Positions 1 to 5,635 of a stretch of DNA of 9,372 nucleotides are shown here, one piece after another. The stretch is from an uncultured Desulfarculaceae bacterium. Lineage in GTDB: Bacteria; Desulfobacterota; Desulfarculia; Desulfarculales; Desulfarculaceae. Each line of letters begins with the position of its first letter. Position 1 is the first letter of the stretch. The notes under the pieces were generated by a model. It was not told the DNA's origin and searched no databases. It was given only the letters and a program-made list of their open reading frames with translations. The translations under genes were made by a program, and so were the position numbers. The stretch is from the NCBI GenBank assembly GCA_937908275.1, contig CALERA010000270.1, forward strand, positions 1 through 9,372, written 5' to 3'.

Positions 1-157
1 CCAGGCCGCAGCCCACGTCCAGGACCCGCCAGCCCGGGCGGTAGTCCAGCACCCGATCCAGCAGGCGGTTGGAGGCGGCCTGATAGGCCAGACCCGGCCG
101 GGTCTCCAGCCAGTCCTCGTAGGCCTGGGCTTCCTGTGCCTCAAAGATGCGATCCAT
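1..157 (-). CDS. Class I SAM-dependent methyltransferase, N-terminal part (cut by window edge)
   Basis: Only the first 52 codons are in the window, read leftward from ATG at 157-155. I translated it directly: it begins MDRIFEAQEAQAYEDW and ends in VLDVGCGL at residues 45-52. The LDVGCG core is motif I of Rossmann-fold methyltransferases, the glycine-rich loop that binds S-adenosylmethionine. The preceding 44 residues, with an aromatic AYEDW-type segment and an amphipathic helix before motif I, match the usual N-terminus of UbiE/BioC-like enzymes. The methyl acceptor cannot be known because the substrate-binding part lies outside. A GGAG sits 13 nt before the ATG, which is far for a ribosome binding site. 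A candidate promoter whose start point would fall at or next to the ATG raises the possibility of a leaderless message. The family call is secure; the function is open. Confidence 0.85.
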   Translation of the reverse strand, partial: MDRIFEAQEAQAYEDWLETRPGLAYQAASNRLLDRVLDYRPGWRVLDVGCGL

Positions 158-163
158 GGCCTA

Positions 164-192
164 AGGTTAGCTCCGGTCGGCCAAACTGACAA
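164..192 (-). promoter_or_regulatory. Candidate promoter of the methyltransferase gene
   Basis: Read on the minus strand, TTGTCA (192-187) is followed after 17 bp by TAACCT (169-164). The -35 box is close to consensus, but the -10 is weak (TA...T only). Transcription would begin about at the ATG at 157, giving a very short leader or none. Inference from sequence only. Confidence 0.35.
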
Positions 193-198
193 GGCTTA

Positions 199-215
199 AC
201 CCGCGCCGCGCGGGT
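199..215. repeat. Perfect inverted repeat in the divergent intergenic region
   Basis: ACCCGCG (199-205), spacer CCG, then CGCGGGT (209-215): seven paired bases. It lies just upstream of both the minus-strand methyltransferase promoter and the plus-strand promoter of the small cysteine protein. It could be an operator, or simply a GC-rich chance hairpin. Confidence 0.4.
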
Positions 216-221
216 GGAGGA

Positions 222-250
222 TGGAAAACCATGTCCGGTTGTGATATCTT
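222..250 (+). promoter_or_regulatory. Candidate promoter of the small four-cysteine protein gene
   Basis: TGGAAA (222-227) is followed after 17 bp by TATCTT (245-250), with TG in the extended -10 position (242-243). Transcription would begin near 257, about 26 nt before the ATG at 283. Four of six -35 bases match consensus. Confidence 0.35.
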
Positions 251-282
251 CGCAGGGTCTACAGCCATCGGAGCCACTGACA

Positions 283-525
283 ATGCGCCATCGCAGCCAC
301 CGACCCCACGGGCCGGCCTATTTCGGGCGTCCCCTGGGCTTTGACGAGGTGAAGGAACACCGCAACCTGGCTTGCGGCCTGTATCCGGTTTGCCTCCAGG
401 TGGTGGTGCGCCGCCAGTGGCCCGGCTTCTCCTGCCAGCCCTGCTCCCTCTGGCCCGGCGGCCAGCAGGCCCGCATGTCCGGCCCGGCCCAGATCCTCTC
501 CATGCCCATGGGCGGACCCAGCTAG
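283..525 (+). CDS. Small four-cysteine protein, putative metal-binding (hypothetical)
   Basis: An 80-residue protein. The ATG at 283 is preferred because GGAG (270-273) lies 9 nt upstream; an in-frame GTG at 214 would add 23 residues but has no good ribosome binding site. Four cysteines fall in the pattern C31-x5-C37-x13-C51-x2-C54, within a stretch that reads CGLYPVCL, then a W-x-x-F (46-49), then SCQPC. The spacing resembles a small zinc-ribbon or metal-binding module. From memory, similar 'C-x(5)-CL ... W-x-x-FSC-x-x-C' segments occur in delta-proteobacterial small proteins and at the ends of some regulators; I cannot confirm this. The 22 residues after W57 are low in complexity (Gly, Pro, Met). 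There is no signal peptide or membrane segment. Role unknown. It stands alone, divergent from the methyltransferase. Confidence 0.65.
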   Translation: MRHRSHRPHGPAYFGRPLGFDEVKEHRNLACGLYPVCLQVVVRRQWPGFSCQPCSLWPGGQQARMSGPAQILSMPMGGPS

Positions 526-604
526 GCTCTGCCCCCACAAACGTAATTACCAGATTAGTAATCCTGGTCGGGGCGGACGGTGAGCCCTGCGCAATATCTT
601 TTTG

Positions 605-710
605 GTCATTGCGAGGAGCAAGGCGACGCGGCAAGCTCTTTTTATTTTCTTAACCTACAGGAAGCAATCAGTAATACCGCGAGAGACTGCTTCGCTACGC
701 TCGCCATGAC
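605..710. repeat. Degenerate dispersed palindromic repeat (REP/MITE-like, 'GTCATTGCGAGGAGC' type)
   Basis: The left end reads GTCATTGCGAGGAGC (605-619). The right end, on the other strand, reads GTCATGGCGAGCGTAGCGAA (710-691). An inner pair, GAAGCAATC (661-669) and GACTGCTTC (685-693), forms a smaller hairpin. From general knowledge, a repeat with ends like GTCATTGCGAGGAGC and an inner GAAGCAATCTC is scattered in intergenic regions of many bacterial genomes, including Desulfobacterota. This copy is diverged: the two arms differ in several places and the centre is AT-rich (Ttt runs at 637-651). It encodes nothing. Confidence 0.75.
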
Positions 711-738
711 ACCCAGAAGCGCAGCACGTCAATTTAAT

Positions 739-750
739 CCTGTTAACAGG
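739..750. repeat. Perfect 12-bp palindrome
   Basis: CCTGTTAACAGG reads the same on both strands. It lies 28 bp after the dispersed repeat in non-coding DNA. It could be a protein-binding site or a remnant of the repeat's insertion; nothing else identifies it. Confidence 0.5.
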
Positions 751-884
751 CCCTGTACCCCGATCCTTTGCGATCCCGCGGCATCTTCCGGCCGCCAGGG
801 GCGGCGCCAGGCGTTTGGCCGCGCAAAGGCCTCTCCCGGGCTGGGTCCGGGCGCTGAACAGGTTTGGTGGCGGCTGACCAGGGT

Positions 885-1814
885 TCAGACGGCCGAGCCG
901 GAGCGGCGGGCCAGGACCAGGCGGCTGATCTCGGTGACCAGGCGCAGCAACTGGCGGCGAACGTTGGTGTCCAGGTTTTCGAAGACCGCGGCGTAGTAGG
1001 TGACCGCGGCGCGCTGGTCGGTCTCCGGCTCGGCCGAGCGCACCGCGCGGGCGGGCAGGCTGAGATAGAAGCTGCCCACCTGCAACAGCAGGTTCAGGCG
1101 GCTGCCGGGGCTGATGGGGATGCCGTAGGGATGATAGAAGCTCACCCCGCCGGCGGAGATATCCAGCACCTGGATCTCGATCTTCTCCGGCATCAGGAAC
1201 AGGTGCAGGTCCAGCTCCAGGGGGGGCCTGACCCGGAAATACAGCCGCACGCTGCTGGGCTTGAAGGCCTTGGGCCGGGGAAAGACCAGGGCCGGCTCCA
1301 CCACCCCGGGCGAGACCTGATAGCGCTGCAAGACCTGGAGCAGGGGGGCGCGATAGCCCACCCGCCGCCAGATGGGGCCGGACTCCGTGGGCTGGCGGTA
1401 GAGGAAGGAAACCTCCATCACCTTCTTGATCTGAGAGATAAGGATCGGCGGGGAGGTCTGGGAGAGGATGATCCGGCCCGACTTGTCGGGGTCGTGCAGC
1501 ATGCAGCGCCGCACGTCGATGTCGTCGGACTCCAGGTCCAGGCGCAGGATGAGGTCCACCAACTCCCGCGGGCGCAGCACCGCCCGCGCGAGAGCCTTGA
1601 AGTCGGGCAGGGGGGGCAGGCCCTCCCCGGCGGTCTCGTAGCCGCCACCGGGACGCCCGGGCTCCAGCAGCCGCTTGATGGCCGCCATGTAGCCCGGCAC
1701 CTTCTCGCTCAGCACCAGGGTCTCGCGTCCGGGAACCTCCGAGCGCCCCCCTTCATCCTCGCTCCGGCGCCGTCCCCAGCGGTCGCTCCCGCCTATGCTC
1801 CTTCCCATCCGCAT
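885..1814 (-). CDS. PilZ domain protein (c-di-GMP receptor) with long N-terminal region
   Basis: A 309-residue cytoplasmic protein. The PilZ signature is complete: R190-L-Y-F-R194 (RxxxR), then D218-I-S-A-G-G223 (DxSxxG) 24 residues later, in a beta-rich C-terminal half. In this family these residues hold cyclic di-GMP. Residues about 95-185 are beta-rich and resemble the extra N-terminal PilZ-like (YcgR/PilZN-type) domain found in many receptors. A basic helix, roughly 284-304, closes the protein. The first 35 residues are charged and low in complexity. No enzymatic domain (GGDEF, EAL, HD-GYP) is present, so it is read as an effector acting through an unknown partner, possibly motility, secretion or polysaccharide control. 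The start at 1814 has GGGAG 13 nt upstream; ATG at 1808 is an alternative. It is divergent from the universal stress protein gene. Confidence 0.85.
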   Translation of the reverse strand: MRMGRSIGGSDRWGRRRSEDEGGRSEVPGRETLVLSEKVPGYMAAIKRLLEPGRPGGGYETAGEGLPPLPDFKALARAVLRPRELVDLILRLDLESDDIDVRRCMLHDPDKSGRIILSQTSPPILISQIKKVMEVSFLYRQPTESGPIWRRVGYRAPLLQVLQRYQVSPGVVEPALVFPRPKAFKPSSVRLYFRVRPPLELDLHLFLMPEKIEIQVLDISAGGVSFYHPYGIPISPGSRLNLLLQVGSFYLSLPARAVRSAEPETDQRAAVTYYAAVFENLDTNVRRQLLRLVTEISRLVLARRSGSAV

Positions 1815-1845
1815 GACAGGCGCGGTTCTCCCTTCTGTAACCTAC

Positions 1846-1875
1846 AGTATAGGATATTTAGGGTGACCAAATCCA
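1846..1875 (-). promoter_or_regulatory. Candidate promoter of the PilZ gene
   Basis: On the minus strand TATACT (1851-1846) is preceded by CC, like other -10 boxes in this window. A weak -35, TGGATT (1875-1870), lies 18 bp further upstream. The leader would be about 25 nt and would contain the GGGAG ribosome binding site. Confidence 0.45.
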
Positions 1876-1905
1876 GGCAATTCACCAGCACGTTTGAGGT
1901 ATACG

Positions 1906-1922
1906 CCCCATAACCTATGGGG
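1906..1922. promoter_or_regulatory. Perfect inverted repeat between two divergent promoters (candidate operator)
   Basis: CCCCATA (1906-1912), spacer ACC, TATGGGG (1916-1922). It sits between the candidate PilZ promoter (to 1875, leftward) and the candidate universal stress protein promoter (from 1923, rightward), where one bound regulator could control both genes. No regulator is identified. Confidence 0.45.
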
Positions 1923-1951
1923 TGGCGGATGATGAGTGGGGCTCCTAGAAT
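1923..1951 (+). promoter_or_regulatory. Candidate promoter of the universal stress protein gene (weak -35)
   Basis: TAGAAT (1946-1951) in the context CCTAGAAT is the same -10 as the one before the OmpA-type gene. The hexamer 17 bp upstream (TGGCGG, 1923-1928) is a poor -35, so activation by a bound protein, for example at the adjacent inverted repeat, is possible. Confidence 0.35.
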
Positions 1952-2004
1952 TGAAGCAGGGGGGCGGCGCCCCATGCGCCGGAGCCAAGCCGGGATTGAC
2001 GACG

Positions 2005-2940
2005 ATGGAAAAGAAGCTTTTGCTGGCCCTGGACGGTTCGGTCACCTCGCTGAGCACCCTGGCCTACCTGGCCATGATGGAGGCGGCGGTGATCCCGGAC
2101 CTGGCGGTGGTGCTGTATCACGTCATGGACCCCATCCCGCCCCATTTGCGGCGGCACGGCCAGTCCGAGCCCGAGAGCTACCGCCTGGTGACCCAACTGG
2201 AGGACCGCTTCCGCCAGACCTCCGAGGCCCTGCTGGAGCACGCCCGGGAGCAGTTGCTCTCCTATGGCTTCGCCTCGGACAAGGTGGCGGTCAGGATGCG
2301 GCCCCGGGTGGCGGGTCTGGCCAAGGACATCCTGTTCGAGGCCGAGCACGGTCTCTACGACGCGGTGGTGCTGGGCCGCCGGGGCACCAACCGCCTGCAG
2401 GAGGTCCTTTTGGGCAGCGTGGCCAACAAGGTGGTGCAGCACGCCGACCGGGTGCCGGTCTGGGTGGTGGGCGACCGGGTGACCAGCCATCGGGTGCTCT
2501 GCGCGGTGGACGGCTCGTCGTCGTCCCTGAAGACCGTGGACCATCTGGCCTTCATGCTGGGCGACAACCCCACCTGCGAGGTGACGCTGTTCCACGTGGG
2601 GGCCAACCTGACCAACTTCCGCCGGCCGGAGCTGGTGCCGGAGGAGGACCAGGACCTGGAGGAGCAGCTCAAGGCCCTGGACCGCCGCCAGATGAGCGAT
2701 TTCACCGCCCGGGCCCTGGACATCCTGGCCGAGGGAGGGATCAGGCCCTCGCGGGTGCGGGTCTGCCTGAACCAGAACGGCGACAGCGTCAGCCGGGCCA
2801 TCCTGGTGGAGGCCCGCCGGGGGGATTATGGCACCGTGGTCATCGGACGCCGGGGGCATGGTCAGTCGTTCTTCATGGGCCACGTCAGCGACCGCATCGT
2901 GGGCAAGGGGGCGGATTTGGCCGTCTGGGTGGTGGGTTAG
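2005..2940 (+). CDS. Tandem universal stress protein (two UspA domains)
   Basis: A 311-residue protein with two UspA domains, about residues 1-157 and 160-311. Each starts with a beta strand ending in a DGS motif (D10-G-S12; D169-G-S171) and ends in a V-W-V-V-G strand. Domain 1 keeps the full ATP-binding signature G124-R-R-G127-x9-G137-S138. Domain 2 is altered: G281-R-R-G284 is followed by only seven residues before G292-H293, so the usual G-x9-G-S/T is shortened and histidine replaces Ser/Thr. Nucleotide binding is therefore predicted for the first half only. Tandem UspA proteins are soluble and linked to starvation, redox and envelope stress. The start is uncertain: ATG 2005 matches the domain boundary, but its nearest GGAG (1981-1984) is 20 nt away. 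A TTG at 1996, 11 nt from the same GGAG, would add three residues. Confidence 0.9.
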   Translation: MEKKLLLALDGSVTSLSTLAYLAMMEAAVIPDLAVVLYHVMDPIPPHLRRHGQSEPESYRLVTQLEDRFRQTSEALLEHAREQLLSYGFASDKVAVRMRPRVAGLAKDILFEAEHGLYDAVVLGRRGTNRLQEVLLGSVANKVVQHADRVPVWVVGDRVTSHRVLCAVDGSSSSLKTVDHLAFMLGDNPTCEVTLFHVGANLTNFRRPELVPEEDQDLEEQLKALDRRQMSDFTARALDILAEGGIRPSRVRVCLNQNGDSVSRAILVEARRGDYGTVVIGRRGHGQSFFMGHVSDRIVGKGADLAVWVVG

Positions 2941-2973
2941 CTACAAAGTCCCCTGGTCCGCGCCCCGTCGGCC

Positions 2974-3003
2974 TTGACCCACGCCCCGGGCCGGTCCTAG
3001 AAT
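2974..3003 (+). promoter_or_regulatory. Candidate promoter of the OmpA-type gene
   Basis: TTGACC (2974-2979), 18-bp spacer, TAGAAT (2998-3003). This is one of the best sigma-70-like matches in the window. Transcription would start near 3010, giving a leader of about 65 nt. Confidence 0.55.
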
Positions 3004-3074
3004 CCTAGCCAACGGTCGACCCGTCCCCGTCGCCTTTCGGCGGAGGCCGAGGTCCCTGCCTGGAGGCCGCGTCG

Positions 3075-3902
3075 ATGAAAAAGCTTCTCCTCTGCCTGCT
3101 GGGGCTGGGCCTGGCCGCCGGCCTGGCCTGGGCCGCGCCGGGCGACGTCACCAACGCCAAGGATCCCGTGGGCCTGGACCGCCTGCCTGGGTTCGTGATC
3201 ATGGCCTACGACAGCCGCCTGGGCGCGGCGGCCTTTCCCACCAGCGCCTCCACCAGCCAGCGCCAGGAGGGCCAGCGCACCACGGTGCGCTATCAGCTCC
3301 CCAATGGCTCCCGGCCCCTGCGCCCGGAGCAGGTCCTGGCCCACTACTCGGAACTGATGCTCCAGGCCGGGGGCGAGATCGTCTACCAGGGCGAGAGCGC
3401 CGAGGCGGTGCTGCAAGGGGTCTACAAGCTGGTGGCCGACGGCCAGGAGATCTGGCTCCAGGTGGAGCCGGCCATGGACGGCCTGAGCTATGACCTCCTG
3501 GCCCTGACCAAGGGCGCGCCCCCAGCCGAAAGCGACCAGGACGAGCTGCTGGCCGCCCTGGACAAGGACGGCCGGGTGGCCCTGTACCTGGATTTCGCCC
3601 CGGGCCAGGCCGACCTCAAGCCGGAGGCCAGGCCCGTCCTGGACATGATCGCGGAATTGCTGAAGGAAAACCCAACCATCTCCCTGCGGGTGGAGGGGCA
3701 CAGCGACGACCAGGGTCCGGCCGAGGCCAACCGCGCCCTGAGCCTGCGTCGGGCCCAGGCCGTGGTCGCGGCCCTGGTCAAGGCCGGGGTGGCCTCCACC
3801 CGCCTGAGCGCCAAGGGCTGGGGCCCGGACAAGCCCCTGACCGCCAACGACACCGCCGCCGGCCGGGCCCAGAATCAGCGCCTGGAGCTGGTCAAGCCCT
3901 AG
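3075..3902 (+). CDS. Exported OmpA-family peptidoglycan-binding protein
   Basis: A 275-residue protein. ATG 3075 has GGAGG (3062-3066) 8 nt upstream. A signal peptide is clear: MKK, a Leu/Ala-rich core, then AWA before A21. There is no lipobox at the cleavage site, so the product should be soluble in the periplasm rather than a Pal-like lipoprotein. Residues 165-275 form an OmpA C-terminal domain. It has GHSD (208-211), then LRRAQ (224-228) and the closing G-R-A-Q-N-Q-R-L-E-L (263-272). D211 and R226 are 15 residues apart, as are E. coli OmpA D241 and R256, which hold diaminopimelate, so peptidoglycan binding is likely intact. Residues about 21-145 form a separate domain beginning with a 'KD-P-x-G-L-x-R-x-P-G-F' segment, seen in other OmpA-family proteins with a DUF4892-like N-terminus (from memory). 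No outer-membrane barrel is present. Ligand of the N-terminal domain unknown. Confidence 0.88.
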   Translation: MKKLLLCLLGLGLAAGLAWAAPGDVTNAKDPVGLDRLPGFVIMAYDSRLGAAAFPTSASTSQRQEGQRTTVRYQLPNGSRPLRPEQVLAHYSELMLQAGGEIVYQGESAEAVLQGVYKLVADGQEIWLQVEPAMDGLSYDLLALTKGAPPAESDQDELLAALDKDGRVALYLDFAPGQADLKPEARPVLDMIAELLKENPTISLRVEGHSDDQGPAEANRALSLRRAQAVVAALVKAGVASTRLSAKGWGPDKPLTANDTAAGRAQNQRLELVKP

Positions 3903-3903
3903 G

Positions 3904-3921
3904 CCAGGGGCGCACCCCTGG
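3904..3921 (+). terminator. Hairpin directly after the OmpA-type gene (possible terminator)
   Basis: CCAGGGG (3904-3910), loop CGCA, CCCCTGG (3915-3921): a perfect seven-pair stem starting two bases after the stop codon. No T-run follows, so intrinsic termination is uncertain. It also occupies the place where the next gene's -35 box should be. Confidence 0.35.
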
Positions 3922-3930
3922 GGGCTGGGG

Positions 3931-3936
3931 TATAAT
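3931..3936 (+). promoter_or_regulatory. Consensus -10 box before the TolB-like gene
   Basis: TATAAT is a perfect -10 hexamer, rare by chance in such GC-rich DNA. No recognisable -35 lies 16-19 bp upstream; that place is taken by the 3904-3921 hairpin. Transcription would start near 3943, about 58 nt before the gene. Confidence 0.35.
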
Positions 3937-4000
3937 CCGAGTCAGGACCGGAGCCCCGCGCAATCGGGCGTGAGGCGGACCGGACGGGGGTGTCGGCTTG

Positions 4001-5497
4001 GTGATTCAGCGTACATCCGCCCGGATTGCTTGGCTTTTTGCCTTGGTGTTTCTCCTGGGCGTCGCCGCCTCGGCGGGCGCGGTGGGTCAGCCCGTGGCCC
4101 CCAGCCATGAGGAGCGCGAGGCCCTGGACCAGTTGCGCGCCTCCGGCCCTGGCGGGGAGATCGTCTTCGCCTCCCGGCGGGACGGCAAGTGGCGTCTGTT
4201 CCGGATCTACAGCGACGGCAGCAACCTGGTGCGTCTGAGCCAGGGCACCGCCAACCACACCCGGCCCTTCTTCGTGCTGGGCGGCGGCAAACTCATTTAT
4301 CAGAGCGACGAGGACGGCCCGGTCCAGATCTGGATGGCCGAGCCGGACCTGAGCAAGCCCCGCCGGCTCTCGCCCCCTGGCCAGCAGGAATGGTTCCAGG
4401 GGCTGACCAGTGACGGCCGGCTGATGCTGGTGGCCCGCCAGCGGCACAAGGACCAGTATCTGCTGCGCAACCTGGTCGATGGCTCCGAGACCCCGGTGGT
4501 CTTTGGCGATGCCAGCCTGGGCGACGGCTTCCTGGACGGCATGCTCAGCCCCGATGGCAGGCGCATCGTCTATCTCTACAAGGACGGCGGCCCGGGCGAG
4601 CCGGACCGGGCTCTGTACGCAGTGGACCTGAACCCGGACGGGCGGACCGCCAACACCCGGGCCATCACCCTGGGCTGCGGCACCAGCTGGCGCGCCGACT
4701 CCCAGGCCTTCCTGGCCTCGCGTTTCCTCACCTTCCGGGGCGGGCCGGGCACCGAGGTCTGGCTCTGCGGACCCAAGGGGCCGATCGAGAAACTGACCAG
4801 CAACCTGGACTGGAACTACGCCGCCGCCTTCTCGCCGGACGAGCAGTGGATGGTCTGGGCCGCCAGCCCGCTCTATTCCCACGACCCGGCCAGCGGACGC
4901 TACGAGATCTACGTCAAGCGCTTGCGCGATCGCAATCCCATCCGCCTGACCTTCCACACCGCCACCGACATGGACCCCACCTGGCGCGCCCAGCGCAGCC
5001 ATCTCAAGGGCCACCAGGCTGATTTCGTCTACGAGGCCGAGGACTACAGCCACCCGCCGGCGGTGGTGCTGGACGATCCCCAGGCCAGCGGGGGCAAGGC
5101 GGTGGGGGTTCACCGCGCGGTGGAGCGGGCCGGGGCGGTGGTCTTTGGCCAGTATGACGTGCTGCCGGCCGGGCAATACCAGGCCCGCTTCCGCCTGCGC
5201 CTGGCCAACGTGCAGCGCCAGGGGCTGGTGGCCGAGCTGGACGTGAGCGTGGAGGGCGGCCAGCGCATCCTGGCCAAGCGCGCCCTGCGGGCCGAGGAAT
5301 TCACCTCCGGCCGCTACCGCGACTTCGACCTGGTCTTCAATTCCGAACAACTCCTGACCGCCCTGGAATGCCGGGTCAGCTTCTATCCCGGGGTGGCCGA
5401 CCTGGTGGTGGATGTCATCACGGTCAAGGCCTACCACGACCCCACCTGGTACCAGCGCGCCTGGGACTGGACCACCGGCCTGTTTGGCGGCGAGTAG
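4001..5497 (+). CDS. Exported TolB-like beta-propeller with C-terminal carbohydrate-binding-like domain
   Basis: A 498-residue protein from GTG 4001; TTG 3998 directly upstream is an equal alternative, and GGGGG (3986-3990) serves either. A signal peptide spans residues 1 to about 27 (hydrophobic run WLFALVFLLGVAASAGA). Residues about 50-335 contain repeated propeller (PD40/TolB-type) blades, with recurring 'I-V-F-A-S-x-R-D-G-x-W-x-L-F', 'SPDGRRIVY' (183-191) and 'FSPDEQWMVW' (277-286) motifs. Residues about 342-478 begin 'YEAEDYSHPP' and form a beta-rich module resembling carbohydrate-binding (CBM6/35-like) galactose-binding folds. No catalytic motif is visible. The last 20 residues are Trp-rich. 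TolB pairs with the OmpA-like lipoprotein Pal, and this gene follows an OmpA-domain gene, so an envelope role and a physical partnership are reasonable guesses but unproven. A polysaccharide- or glycan-binding role is the alternative. Confidence 0.82.
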   Translation: MIQRTSARIAWLFALVFLLGVAASAGAVGQPVAPSHEEREALDQLRASGPGGEIVFASRRDGKWRLFRIYSDGSNLVRLSQGTANHTRPFFVLGGGKLIYQSDEDGPVQIWMAEPDLSKPRRLSPPGQQEWFQGLTSDGRLMLVARQRHKDQYLLRNLVDGSETPVVFGDASLGDGFLDGMLSPDGRRIVYLYKDGGPGEPDRALYAVDLNPDGRTANTRAITLGCGTSWRADSQAFLASRFLTFRGGPGTEVWLCGPKGPIEKLTSNLDWNYAAAFSPDEQWMVWAASPLYSHDPASGRYEIYVKRLRDRNPIRLTFHTATDMDPTWRAQRSHLKGHQADFVYEAEDYSHPPAVVLDDPQASGGKAVGVHRAVERAGAVVFGQYDVLPAGQYQARFRLRLANVQRQGLVAELDVSVEGGQRILAKRALRAEEFTSGRYRDFDLVFNSEQLLTALECRVSFYPGVADLVVDVITVKAYHDPTWYQRAWDWTTGLFGGE

Positions 5498-5534
5498 CCG
5501 CCCAAGCCTCTCTCCGCGACCACCAGCCTTGCGC

Positions 5535-5559
5535 GCCCGGCGGTTGTCCACCGGCGGGC
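5535..5559. repeat. Near-perfect hairpin overlapping the next gene's -35 box
   Basis: GCCCGGCGGT (5535-5544) and ACCGGCGGGC (5550-5559) pair at nine of ten positions around a five-base loop (TGTCC). It lies 38 bp after the TolB-like stop codon and overlaps the candidate -35 box TTGTCC (5544-5549). It could end transcription of the upstream gene or bind a regulator. No T-run follows. Confidence 0.4.
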
Positions 5560-5573
5560 AATGATCCTATACT
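5544..5573 (+). promoter_or_regulatory. Candidate promoter of the thioredoxin-reductase-like/hydrolase pair
   Basis: TTGTCC (5544-5549), 18-bp spacer, TATACT (5568-5573), preceded by CC. Transcription would start near 5580. The leader then opens with a CCGCCC-CT-GGGCGG inverted repeat (5585-5598). Confidence 0.55.
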
Positions 5574-5635
5574 GAGGCCCAGGTCCGCCCCTGGGCGGGC
5601 CGACCATACCAACCCCAGTTCCCGGGAGGCAGGCC

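Larger units (their letters stand above)
526..884. other. Gene-poor stretch between the small cysteine protein and the PilZ gene
   Basis: I find no convincing gene here. It is less GC-rich than its surroundings between about 535 and 750. It holds an ATTAC/GTAAT inverted pair (near 545-561), the dispersed palindromic repeat (605-710), a perfect palindrome (739-750) and a GCCGCC-AGG-GGCGGC hairpin (791-805). That hairpin could end transcription from the PilZ gene on the minus strand, but no T-run follows it. Open frames crossing this stretch on either strand read through the repeat and look like chance frames. Confidence 0.6.

Noticed and set aside
167..634. 155-codon minus-strand frame
   Set aside because: It runs from inside the dispersed repeat across the small cysteine protein, has no ribosome binding site and is Gly/Pro/Arg-rich.
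605..710. CRISPR or tRNA-like structure
   Set aside because: A single imperfect palindrome with no regularly spaced repeats, spacers or cloverleaf features.
580..996. 138-codon plus-strand frame
   Set aside because: It spans the repeat, the intergenic region and the antisense of PilZ, with no domain and no ribosome binding site.
864..1913. 349-codon open frame on the plus strand
   Set aside because: Antisense to the PilZ gene, whose RxxxR and DxSxxG motifs are clear. The plus-strand product is low-complexity and matches no family I know.
1917..3008. 363-codon plus-strand frame and a 312-codon minus-strand frame over the universal stress gene
   Set aside because: Gly/Pro/Arg-rich or His/Gln-rich shadows of the two-domain UspA gene.
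3075..3134. Lipoprotein signal in the OmpA-type protein because of Cys7
   Set aside because: The cysteine is near the start of the hydrophobic core, with no lipobox context; cleavage is predicted after AWA at residue 20.
3899..5551. 550-codon open frame on the minus strand
   Set aside because: It lies opposite the TolB-like gene, which has a signal peptide and propeller motifs. The minus-strand product is a Gly/Ala/Gln/His-rich shadow with no recognisable domain, caused by GC-rich third positions.
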